Source of the DNA: Roridomyces roridus
Taxonomy: Eukaryota > Basidiomycota > Agaricomycetes > Agaricales > Mycenaceae
Direction: 5' to 3'
Length of the DNA: 64,000 nucleotides
NCBI GenBank assembly: GCA_029378245.1
Contig: JARKIF010000130.1
Span: 1-64,000, forward strand
The stretch's first letter is position 1. Every line of letters starts with the position of its first letter. The notes under the pieces are model-generated. The model ran no database searches. It saw only the letters and a list, made by a program, of their open reading frames with translations, and was not told the DNA's origin. Shown piece by piece: positions 21,061 through 30,270 of the stretch. Position numbers and translations under genes: made by a program.

Positions 21061-23356
21061 ATGCCTAAAAAGAAGAAAAGCCCGGAAAAGACTCACGCTG
21101 GTAGCACCCTTTCCAGCTTTACTGAATTGCTTGCAGCTACTTTGGTGGCCCAGCCAGACACGCTGATTGAGCACATTTCTCGCTTTCTCGGTGTTGCTGG
21201 TGCGTTGACGCGACAGAGACTCTGAAAGTTTCTCATATTGCTCAGACGTTTGCACTGCGCGAGGCTTGAAGCAGTGTCACGACGCCTTCGATACCGTCTC
21301 GTCTAAACTGGACGCGTTGTACGCTCAAACACGCGAATTTCGGCCGGATTGCGCGTCTGCAGATCGTCTTTCCTCCATCTCAGCGGACCGTCTTGCCGCT
21401 GCCATCATCTTGACCTACTCGCGCATTGCGGTGGACGCAAAGCTTGGGAAATGTATCTTGGTGGAGACCGGTGTGTTTCTCACATTGACGCGATGTGCGT
21501 CTTTCACTGACACGATTCGCAGAGTTTCTCTCGAAAGCGATGACACTCTTCTCTTCTCCTGACTTGTCTGTGGGTGGTACCCTGATGAAGGCACTGCAGA
21601 ATATTACCGCCCAGCTTGACATTGTGATAGTCACAGAGATGCTGCCAGTCCTCCCGACGATTCTCGACTATTGCGAGACCAATCGAGAGAGACTAAGAGA
21701 TGCCTGGATGGACGACGGCGTCTACGTTCTCACCCGCTGTGCCGCCGGTGTCTTCCTCGAAAACCCCGATCGGGAGCTTGTGGCCCAAGTTCCCTTGCCA
21801 CGAATTCTCCGCTTTTCGCTAAGCGTCATCCACCTTCCTAATTCCAGTTCATTCGCCGTTCGGCATTTTGCTTTCTTCTGCTGCAGGATGAAAGACCATC
21901 TCGCTACCGTTTTTCCGTCCAATTCCGATTTCATCAATTTTCTTGTCGCTGCCATGCGGTCTCGAGACCTCCCCACCCGGTGCCTTTCCCAATACACCCT
22001 CATCCAGCTTTATACGACGAGCCCCCGGGATGAGATCAAACCCGTTCCCTGCGCTGAGCCCAATCGTGCGCTTCCGGGCTCCAAGTCTTTCCTCGAGCAG
22101 GTCGGTGACGAAATCAACCAGCTTTACGACTTGGTCCACGCGTTTGACTTGGTCGATGCTTTGGATGAAAAAGCTCCCGAGTCTCATTCTGGATTTGGAT
22201 ACGTTTTCAGCGACTGGATTCAACGCAACTCCCCACTTGCACGAGGCCGTCTCGATAAGGGACGCGACCGAGACATCCACTTGACCAAGATCTTGGAAAC
22301 ATGTGAAGCGGCCCTTCGACGGGATGAAAGTACTCGAGCAGACTTGGCTGCTGATATCATACGCACCGACCTTCTTCTCGCACACGAGAAGGACGAAGCG
22401 TCCTCGTTTGCACAGTCCTGTGTCGAGAAACATCCATCCGTGGCCTACTTCTACTACGCCGTGTCACTCAGCCCAAACTCCGTCGTTCCAGCAGTCCTCT
22501 TCGCGGAGAAGGGCCTCCAATGTCGTCCCATGTCGGATTTCATCCGGCTAGAACTTCTTTACTGGGCGACCACTGGTGTATACCATATGATCATGGCGAT
22601 GCTGACCAGCTCTCCGCTTTCGCCGAACAAAGAGCATCTACACAAAGCCCACGTTTTTTTGGAGAAGGGCTTGTGTCATGTGAATGCGCTCCTGGATAGC
22701 ACGCCAGTCCAGCATCCACGGGCAGCTGAGGCCGGCGCAATGTTCGCTCTTCTCACTTTTCTTTCAAGGGGACATACCTTGAACGACGAGGAACTCCAGG
22801 TGATATCAACACATTGCTTTACGCAAAGATTCACATTCATTTTACAGACGATGAGGGGGAAATTCTCGACGGCATGCGAGTTTCGTCTCTCAAAAGATTA
22901 CACCGCTTTCGAGGAAATATTCCGCCGTATGCCGACTGCCTGGCGACGCTGGGAAGCAGCCATGTCTCGCGAACCCGAAGTTTGGCTGCCATCGCCATCT
23001 TCTGCAGAGAACCAATCCAGCGTCCCAGACACAGCAGCAGATGCGAACGAAGACGATATTGTTGAATGGTTGCAAAAGCTGAACGTGAGCCCGCAAGACT
23101 TGGTCAGTTCCGAGATGATAGGTGAAAAATTTGGGGCTAAGAGGGATTGTGGAGAGGTTCTGTTGCATGCTTGCACTTGCTGTGATAAACGCAGCGCGGT
23201 GCTCAAACGGTGTTCCGGGTGTCAGAGAGCACGGTACGTGCTACCTTATGGTGTTGCGTGTGCTAATGGTTAACGAGTAGGTATTGCAACGATACCTGCC
23301 AAAGGTCGGATTGGAAGAATCATCGACAAATCTGCAAGGCTAGTAGGGTCGCATAA
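21061..23356 (+). CDS. MYND-type zinc finger protein (E type, intact)
   Basis: Exons 21061-21199, 21246-21470, 21523-22799, 22848-23233 and 23281-23356 total 701 codons (700 aa), all in frame. The N-terminus is MPKKKKSPEKTHAG. Exon 2 has RGLKQCHDAFDTVSSKLDAL and ILTYSRIAVDAKL. Exon 3 has the family landmarks PRILRFSLSVIHLPNSSSFA, FLVAAMRSRDLPTRCLSQYT, CEAALRRDES and EKHPSVAYFYYA. The C-terminal finger is CTCCDKRSAVLKRCSGCQRA then YCNDTCQRSDWKNHRQIC, with all eight ligands present. Introns 3 and 4 have no stop in the long frame (21495-23273), so retention of intron 4 would give a protein ending inside the finger. Near-identical copies lie at 38031-40342 and 43232-45547. Function unknown beyond zinc binding. 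Confidence 0.85.
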
Positions 23357-23481
23357 ATGGTATTTTTTGTTAAAATTAAATGCCTCGCCGGCTGCATTTG
23401 CAGGTGAGACCGGGTACGATCTAAGACAGAGCGGGTAAGTTTTAGAAAATACATCCGCTCGATCGAAATGGAGAGCAAACA

Positions 23482-23489
23482 TATATAAG
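23482..23489 (+). promoter_or_regulatory. TATA box of the small basic protein gene
   Basis: TATATAAG lies 114 bp upstream of the ATG at 23603 and is preserved in the inverted copy (37890-37897). A TCGATCGA-type palindrome lies about 30 bp further upstream in both copies and in a remnant near 43085. Confidence 0.55.
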
Positions 23490-23602
23490 ACCGCCTCCTG
23501 CTCGCTAATCCCCCATCTTCTGCTCTCGCATTAGACCTTGCCTGCCTACACACACACTCACAGCCCTCAGCTACGCACCCAACCACTAAAAGTTTACTCA
23601 CA

Positions 23603-23992
23603 ATGCCTCGTCAGCTTCGTTGGATTCACAAAGCAGGTTCCCCGTCTGTTGGGCTGGCCCCGACGTCGCCGCTTCCGTCTGTCCCCGCCCTGGTCCCGAC
23701 TCCCGCTACCAACTGGCCGATGTACAACCCCGGAGGTTCGCCGTCAACACCGTTCGTCTGGCCGGCTGGCGTCAAGATTCCCGAGTTGGAGGACCTCGAC
23801 GACATGGATAGGGTCCCAGAAGGATATGTTTCACCTTATGCTGCTCCTACCAATCCTCCTCCTCCTTCGGAGACTACTGACGATGTGACAGAGTTGAAGA
23901 CTGATGAGACGAAGTTGAAGAGGAAGCGAACGATTTTTGCGAGCATCACGAATATGGCGACGAGGGGAAGGAAGTCGAGGGCGAGGAAATAG
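23603..23992 (+). CDS. Unknown 129-aa Pro-rich protein with basic C-terminus
   Basis: Intronless frame MPRQLRWIHKAGSPSVGLAP, Pro/Ser-rich to residue 60, then an acidic patch (PELEDLDDMDRVPEGYVSPY), a run of prolines, and a strongly basic tail (KLKRKRTIFASITNMATRGR then KSRARK) that could serve as a nuclear localisation signal. The inverted copy at 37388-37780 encodes a protein differing at about ten positions plus one indel, and both frames are intact. This suggests that the coding sequence is maintained. It lies just downstream of an E-type MYND gene on the same strand in both arms, with its own TATA box. I recognise no family. Confidence 0.6.
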   Translation: MPRQLRWIHKAGSPSVGLAPTSPLPSVPALVPTPATNWPMYNPGGSPSTPFVWPAGVKIPELEDLDDMDRVPEGYVSPYAAPTNPPPPSETTDDVTELKTDETKLKRKRTIFASITNMATRGRKSRARK

Positions 23993-24056
23993 ATGGTGAG
24001 TTACAGTATAGTTCCAGTTGCTGACCGAGCCCAAGGAGCAAGGACGTGGTCTGTTT

Positions 24057-24085
24057 GGGTTCTGGGGGCATTTGGGCTCTGGGGG
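24057..24085 (+). other. G-quadruplex-type G-run motif
   Basis: Four G-runs (GGG, GGGGG, GGG, GGGGG) are separated by 4-5 bases, fitting the G3N1-7 pattern. A further GGGTTCTGGGGG follows at about 24108. The arrangement is preserved in the inverted copy at 37296-37323 (C-rich on plus). Confidence 0.5.
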
Positions 24086-24180
24086 TTCCTCCTTTCCGAC
24101 CGCCTGTTGGGTTCTGGGGGCGCGTTCTTGAGCTGGAAAAGTCCGTCTTGTACGGCCAGGCGGCGGGGGGAGCCTTATCT

Positions 24181-24228
24181 ACGGGCGTGTGTGGACATGT
24201 ATATCCTGGTTCGACTCCAGGCGCCCGT
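24181..24228 (+). other. tRNA-like hairpin lacking D and anticodon arms
   Basis: ACGGGCG (24181-24187) is exactly complementary to CGCCCGT (24222-24228), as a 7-bp acceptor stem would be. Directly inside the 3' half is CCTGG-TTCGACT-CCAGG, a perfect 5-bp, 7-nt TpsiC-type arm with a B-box core GGTTCGACTCC. Only 17 bases lie between the 5' stem and the T arm, far too few for D and anticodon arms. A 46-nt partner with the same stems lies at 37152-37197 on the minus strand. It may be a truncated tRNA pseudogene or a tRNA-derived element end. Confidence 0.45.
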
Positions 24229-24344
24229 TTCTTCGTAGACAGTCACCGTAGATTGACCGTAGAGCGTAGTCAGTGGAGTGTTGATGGGGTCAACTCGGAA
24301 GGAATAAATATTTTGATTTCTACCTCTCCCGACTTCCGACCTCG

Positions 24345-25957
24345 ATGGTTTCGAGAACCGTGCTGAGCCGTGTCCTCAGGACTGCCCGACCAGTAAGCCA
24401 CTCTCCGCGCCACCTGACCCTCGTCCCTCACGCCCCCTGCAGCAGGCTCTGAGGAGGACGTATGCGACAGTGAAAAATGCGGGTCCCTTCACCGAAATTT
24501 CGCGCCTTTCCAACGGCCTGACCGTCGCTACCGAGTCCCAACCCCACTCCCAAACAGCCACAGTCGGCGTCTGGATAGACGCAGGCTCTCGTGCAGAGAC
24601 CGATGCCACCAACGGCACTGCTCACTTCCTCGAGCACATGGCCTTCAAGGGAACCGGTCGTCGCTCCCAACACGCCCTCGAGCTCGAGGTCGAGAACATT
24701 GGCGCTCACCTCAACGCCTACACGTCTCGCGAGCAGACGGTCTACTACGCCAAGAGCTTCCGCAAGGATGTGCCCGCGGCCGTCGACATCATCAGCGACA
24801 TCCTCCAAAACTCCAAGCTCGAGCCGGCGGCTATCGAGCGGGAGCGGGATGTTATCTTGCGTGAGCAGCAAGAGGTTGACAAGCAGCTTGAGGAGGTTGT
24901 CTTTGACCACCTGCATTCCGTCGCTTTCCAGCGTGAGTGACGCGTCGTCCCACTTCTTCTTCCGTACCGAAACTTCTCCAGACCAACCTCTCGGTCGTAC
25001 TATTCTTGGCCCCAAAGGTGTGTATTTCTGCATGTCCTTGGCTCAGCTCTCATGACGCGTCCCCAGCCAACATCCTCTCTATCAAGCGGGATGACCTCGA
25101 CTCGTACATTAAAACCAACTACACCGCCGATCGTATGGTCCTTGTCGGTGCCGGTGGTGTCGACCACAGCGAGCTCGTCAAGCTTGCCGAGAAGCACTTT
25201 TCCTCCCTGCCCGTCTCCCCCAAGCCGCTTGCGCTCGGTTCCTCCGCTGGCCGCCAGACCTCCTTCGTTGGCTCCGAGGTCCGCCTGCGTGACGACGAGC
25301 TCGGTGCCGCTCACATTGCCGTCGCTGTTGAGGGTGTCGGCTGGTCCTCGCCCGACTACTTCCCGATGCTCGTCCTGCAAAGCATCTTTGGCAACTGGGA
25401 CCGTTCCCTCGGCTCTGCTTCTCACCTCTCCTCGCGCCTCTCGCACATCATCTCCTCGAACAACCTCGCCAACTCGTTCATGAGCTTCAGCACGAGCTAC
25501 GCTGACACGGGTCTGTGGGGCATCTACCTCGTCAGCGAGAACTTTATGAACCTCGATGACTTGCTGCACTTTACGCTCAAGGAGTGGACGCGCATGAGTT
25601 TGGGCCCGCAGAGCGTCGAGGTGGAGCGTGCAAAGAGCCAGCTCAAGGCGGGTTTGCTGTTGGGTCTTGACGGGAGCACGGCGATTGCGGAGGACATTGG
25701 ACGCCAGCTCGTCACTAGTGGACGCCGGATGTCGCCGCTGCAGATTGAGCAGGCGGTGGATGCGGTGAGCGTTGATGACATTGTGCGTGTGGCCAAGAAG
25801 TACTTGTGGGACAAGGACGTGCGTTTTATTCATCTTTTCGTAATTGGGCATTGTGCTGACGAGTACCACCTAGTTCGCTATGGCGGCTGTGGGCAACATC
25901 GAGGGCTTGTTAGACTACAACCGGATCCGGGCGGACATGTCGTCCATGATTCACTAG
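24345..25957 (+). CDS. Mitochondrial processing peptidase, beta subunit
   Basis: Matrix metalloprotease subunit that, with the alpha subunit, removes N-terminal presequences from imported proteins. Exons 24345-24392, 24443-24932, 24982-25017, 25067-25818 and 25874-25957 total 470 codons (469 aa), the family's usual length. The N-terminus [16 protein letters not shown] then [10 protein letters not shown] is an Arg-rich mitochondrial presequence split by intron 1. The zinc site [11 protein letters not shown] gives HxxEH, with the distal Glu in the [16 protein letters not shown] helix. The Gly-rich loop region, the LGRTILGP motif and the C-terminal [24 protein letters not shown] strand segments all match MPP-beta rather than MPP-alpha, which lacks the active HxxEH. 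It is single copy and lies immediately inside the left inverted arm. Its 3' end converges with the lactonase gene 56 bp away. Confidence 0.95.
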
Positions 25958-26013
25958 ACAAAAAAGTAGTCGATTCGAGGGCTTAATTTTTATTCCAATT
26001 GTAATCGAGCCCC

Positions 26014-27501
26014 TCAATCCAACCATACAGCATGGCTCCCGCCTTGTATCTGTTCTACGTCCTCATCGTTGGCGGAACCAGCCGCCGGCCATGCTGCTAC
26101 CTGCCTCAGTCTTGTCCCTCCACCACGCCACAACCAGCCATCCCATTCAAGTACTCGCACGGCTGGATGCGGCGGCGAATCGTCCGTCAGCAGCACCCAC
26201 AACGCGCCGTCTTCACCCTCCTCGCCCTCCTTGACACGCACATCCAACGCATGTGCCTTGCCCCCTCCCGTCGTTGCTTCCCACCTCTCAAGCATATATG
26301 GATTATTCTCATTCGCAGCGTCGCCCATGAACAGCCCGTCATCGTCAAGCCGCCACACGCCAACCCAGCCACGCGTGTCTGAGCCTTCGGCACCGCGCGT
26401 AGTGGCGAAGATAGTTTGTGGGGCGGGATGTGTTGGCGTGGAGGGTGCCAGTATGAGGGTGTCTCCGCGGAAGGTGGTGTTGCCTTCTATGCGTAGTCGG
26501 GGCGGGATGAGGGACCGCGAGTCGAGGTAGGTCAGGATTGGGGTTGCGCCGTTGGGTGGAGTGATCCTGTAGATGTCGAGGTAGTTTGCTGCAAGAAGCA
26601 TGTCAGAAAAGGAGAATTAGAGATAAACGTTGCTTACAGTGCTCGGTAACGCAGTACAGAATGCGACCGTTTGGATGCACCTTTACGTGCCGCGGTCCAT
26701 CTTCTTCATGAGCAGCGCCGTCGCCCGGGCGTTGCGGTGCCGGACTCGTGTCAATGTGTATTAACGTCCCGTCTGCCGCACGCGAATAAATCTCAATCGT
26801 CGACCCCCCAAGCACGGGTATAAACGCCAGCGCAGGACCCCCTGTAGGGAATGCAAATTCAACGCCATGCGAGCCGTAGCGCTATCATCAGTAAGTATAA
26901 GCAACGCTAGAGAGTGAGAGAGAGCAGGAAACACACCAAAGCTTTCCTCGTCTTGTCCGCCGTCTCCCACTCATCTTGGGGGACGAAATACAGCTCTTGG
27001 GCATGAGGCCCAAACCCAGGGGCTTGCTGCGCAGGAAGTGCATGAACCTGCGCCGAAGGCCCGCCAGCGGCATACAGGTGCGTGTAGGGCGGGGGCACGG
27101 TTACATACGACGACGTCGCAGCTATCCTTGTCCTTAATACTGCTTTAGTAAGGCAGAAACATAGACTCACTGATACCCACACTCTCAACAAACCTCACCC
27201 TCGGCTCTGGCTGCCCCTCATAAACCCAACTCTGCAACGTTGGTGGAAGAGCCCAGCTCGTCGTATACGCATATCTCGCATCTTGCTGGCCGTGCACCCG
27301 ATTCGGAGGCCCCAAGGCAATGTACTGATGTGGCCCGAAAGCAGGTATCGTCTGCACGAGGTCGATGCTCAGTTGGAGCGGGTTGAAGGCCAGGAGGAAG
27401 AGCGAGAAGGATCGGAAGGAGCCTGTTAGGATGTGATACACAGGCGTAGTGGCATTGAACGCCGTTTGGAGGGGAACTTGTAGCGGTGGCTCGAGGTCCA
27501 T
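26014..27501 (-). CDS. Beta-propeller lactonase family protein (muconate cyclase/6-phosphogluconolactonase-like)
   Basis: The predicted protein belongs to the seven-bladed beta-propeller lactonase family, related to fungal carboxy-cis,cis-muconate cyclase. I chose ATG 27501 (MDLEPPLQVPLQTAFNATTP). The longer in-frame start at 27576 lies in sequence duplicated upstream of the RNase III genes and is unlikely to be coding. Exon 1 ends at 27171. Later exons carry GPHAQELYFVPQDEWETADK, EIYSRAADGTLIHIDTSPAP, DGPRHVKVHPNGRILYCVTE and, in the last exon (to 26014), TLILAPSTPTHPAPQTIFAT and GVWRLDDDGLF. The HVKVHPNGRILYCVTE strand is the family's repeated blade motif (HxxxxPxGxxLYxxxE). Four exons with short GT-AG introns. 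The exact substrate is not deducible. Confidence 0.8.
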
Positions 27502-27576
27502 TTCAAAGTCCAAATTGGGAAGACTCAACGCCCGCGTCTCAAATAGGAACTTTTTCTTTTTCTTTCTCGATTGCAT

Positions 27577-28117
27577 ATGTCGCGTAAGCTCCCGTCATTA
27601 CCCACTTAGCTACACAATTATTCCCTCGCACAAGTACGCAGTGCATTCATTGAATTTCGTCCAAGAACACCGACTCTGCTGTGAGCCCAGGTAGTTAGGA
27701 TATGTATGTGGCATATGCCTGGTAATTTGATTGACCACCACCTAGCCCCGAATCACCTTCAGATTTCGCTCGCAACCAGCGCCCCACAACGAACGAAGAA
27801 CACCGAACAACACCCATGCCACCCGTCCAAGGAACACCGGCACTCAGGCTATTGAGCTTCCGCGGTGGCCGAGTCGTGCAGACGTTTCGACAAGGAGCAT
27901 TACATCCAGACAAGAACATTGGATATACATACCGCCTGGATATGGTGTCATGGCATGAACTCGGAAATTCTGGATAACGCACCGAGTGGAGAGGCCAAAT
28001 AAACCGAGGGCGATAGGTAGTAAGGACCCAATGAAAGGCAAGAAATGGGCACAGCTGTCGGATTTAACAGACTTGACAGGGCAAAACCCACAAAAAAGGG
28101 AGCTCGGAGCACATCGA
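27577..28117. other. Intergenic, duplicated non-coding tail
   Basis: Nothing here reads as a gene. From about 27820 the sequence (GCTTCCGCGGTGGCCGAGTC, CATGGCATGAACTCGG and more) is repeated at 29971-30160 as the downstream tail of the second RNase III unit. Confidence 0.5.
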
Positions 28118-29753
28118 TCAGTGTCGTGAATGAAATGATTTGCCATCTCTTGGTAGGGCAGTCGCCTTGGAATACGGTTTGTTCTTCTTGCTGGACTGTT
28201 GCTTGCGCGGTCGATCCGGTCCACATTGCCGAACGGCGCGCTCCTCCGCCAGCTTCTTTTGCCGCAAGTCGTTCTTCCTTTCCTTTACAGCCGCCTCCTC
28301 CAACCGCAACCGGCGTCGGTTCTGCGCGCCCTCGTGACCAGCGAAATCCTCGGCTACAAAGGCGGCGATCCAAGGCGCCAATAAAGCCTTGAGCCAGCGG
28401 TAAAGGTCAGTCCACCCTTGAACAGTTAGTTCATCAGCGAGGGTCGAGCACATTGGGACCAAGCTTACCGAGCTTGACATAGACGAGTCCGACCAAGGCG
28501 TAGAATGCAGTCTCTGATCCATCTTGAGAGATCCAGGTTGCATCATCGCCGACACGACGCAGCGTGCGCGTATGCTTGTTTAGATTGTACAGCAATCCCA
28601 GTCGTGCCACTAGTTGTGACCCCGTGCATACAGTTCGTATGTCCTGGGTCGCGTTAGTCTTTGATTCATTATTGGCAGAGGAAGACTCACGTCCAATTCT
28701 CCGCACTCCAGCCATGGGTAGTCCTCGATCGGTGATGCAGTCAATACAGCCCTGTACAGATGCAACCCCAGCGAACGGAATCCCTGGTTGGAGTTGACAT
28801 GTTCTCCCCAGTGGAGAGAGCAATCGAGATCCGTCAAAACAGCGGTAAGGATATGCGGCTCGATGTCGACGATAGGCAGGGCTGGCGGGTACTCCTTGCC
28901 AAACTCCACACGCGAACTATCCAACCCTTCCCAAATGTTGCGGCCAGCTCCGATGATGCCTGGGATGTTGTCGGCCTTCAAGGACTTGAGCACGGAGGAA
29001 TCGGCGCGCAAATCTAAAAGATCTTGCGAGTCGAGGTCAGGCCCCAGTGGGACGACACCAGTGACGAAACATCCGAGCCGGGCCTCATACGCGTTCTTCT
29101 CCTTCTTCGTTGGAAGAGAGCTGAATTCGGTGCTACGGCGCACAGCCTGGATCCAGGGATCGAAGAGAAGGCGAAGCCAAGCGAGAGTGTTGGTGAACCC
29201 TACAAATGCGTCAGAAAAAACCTGTGAAAAAAGTACGAGCGCTTGCCCAAGGAAAGGCCCATGGCGCCCACTAGAGATTCAAAGATGCGACACATGCGTG
29301 GCATTCCAGGGACCCCTCCGCTATACGGTATGCCATACAAGAGGGCAATACGGCCGAGGAAGCGTTTGCTGACCAGAACGGTGAGAGATTGCTGGGGCAG
29401 TCGTCAACACGAGAGATAGAGAACGATGGAAGACATACGGGGCGAAACGGCGTGGAACAAGCAGACATGGAATCATACACAGAAGCATGGAACGCTGCGT
29501 CAATGAGCGCATCGCCGAGCCATTCGAGAGGCCCGTTACCCATGGCTCTGAAAGCCTGGGTTACCAAGCGACGAGAGACGACCGAGGGAAACTCTGGCGG
29601 ATAGTTGTCATGAAATTCTGGGTGTGGAAGGTCCGATATGGAGCGCCAGCTGGAGCGGCCATCGAATTGTTTCAACAACTTGGCCACCGTGTCTTGCTTC
29701 GAAACTCGCTTCCTAATCAAGATTGTGGGCAAGGGATCAGGTGTGCGTAGCAT
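28118..29753 (-). CDS. RNase III-domain protein, copy 1 (intact)
   Basis: A ribonuclease III-fold protein with both catalytic-site motifs. MLRTPDPLPTILIRKRVSKQ begins exon 1 (29753-29439), which carries the signature PLEWLGDALIDAAF (compare LExLGDAxL). Exon 2 starts at 29391 after an intron and carries the second motif CRIFESLVGAMGLSLGKR (compare EALxGAI). A short intron leads to GFTNTLAWLRLLFDPWIQAV, then a long region, two more introns, and a basic, charged C-terminus (RRRLRLEEAAVKERKNDLRQ...) ending at 28118. The usual RNase III dsRNA-binding domain is not obvious, and no helicase or PAZ is present, so this is not a full Dicer. It could act as an endonuclease or as a mitoribosomal mL44-like protein. 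A tandem duplicate follows. Confidence 0.75.
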
Positions 29754-30270
29754 TACAAGGACTTGGAAAGAGGAACAGATCAGGTGTCAATATCCAAATT
29801 GGGTCGACTCAACGCCCGCGTCTCAAAGAGGAAGTTTTCGTTTTTACGATTGTAAATTATTATATTTGCTCGCGACCGGCGCCCCCAAGAAACGCAGCAT
29901 ACAACGAACCAAAATCCACACTACACCAACGCTCATGCCATCCGTCCTAACACGCGCGGGGTTGACCACCCATGCCATCCGTCCAAGGAGTACCGGCATT
30001 CAGGCCATTGAGCTTCCGCGGTGGCCGAGTCGTGCAGACGTTTCGACAAGGAGCATCACATCCAGACAAGAACATTGGATATACCGCCTGGATATGGTGT
30101 CATGGCATGAACTCGGAACTTGTGGATAACGCACCGAGTAGAGTGGAGGCCAAATAAATCGATGGCGACACGTAGTAAGGTATGCTCCACCCAAGAAAAG
30201 GCAAGAAATGGTCGGATTTCACGGATTTCAGAGAGCAAAACCCACAAAAGGAAGGGAGATCGGACATCAA

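Larger units (their letters stand above)
18600..24237 (+). repeat. Left arm of large inverted duplication
   Basis: The order D-type MYND gene, E-type MYND gene, small 129-aa protein gene, G-rich tract and tRNA-like hairpin is repeated in reverse orientation at about 37142-42840. Protein identity of the E-type and small-protein copies is very high by eye. At the inner end homology stops at TTTCTTCGT (24237 left, about 37142 right). The outer end lies at the start of the D-type gene. Boundaries are approximate. Confidence 0.75.

Noticed and set aside
27855..27880. tRNA A-box-like GGTGGCCGAGTCG (also near 30020)
   Set aside because: Resembles the start of tRNA-Ser/Leu, but no acceptor stem, anticodon arm or B box follows at the right distance in either copy.
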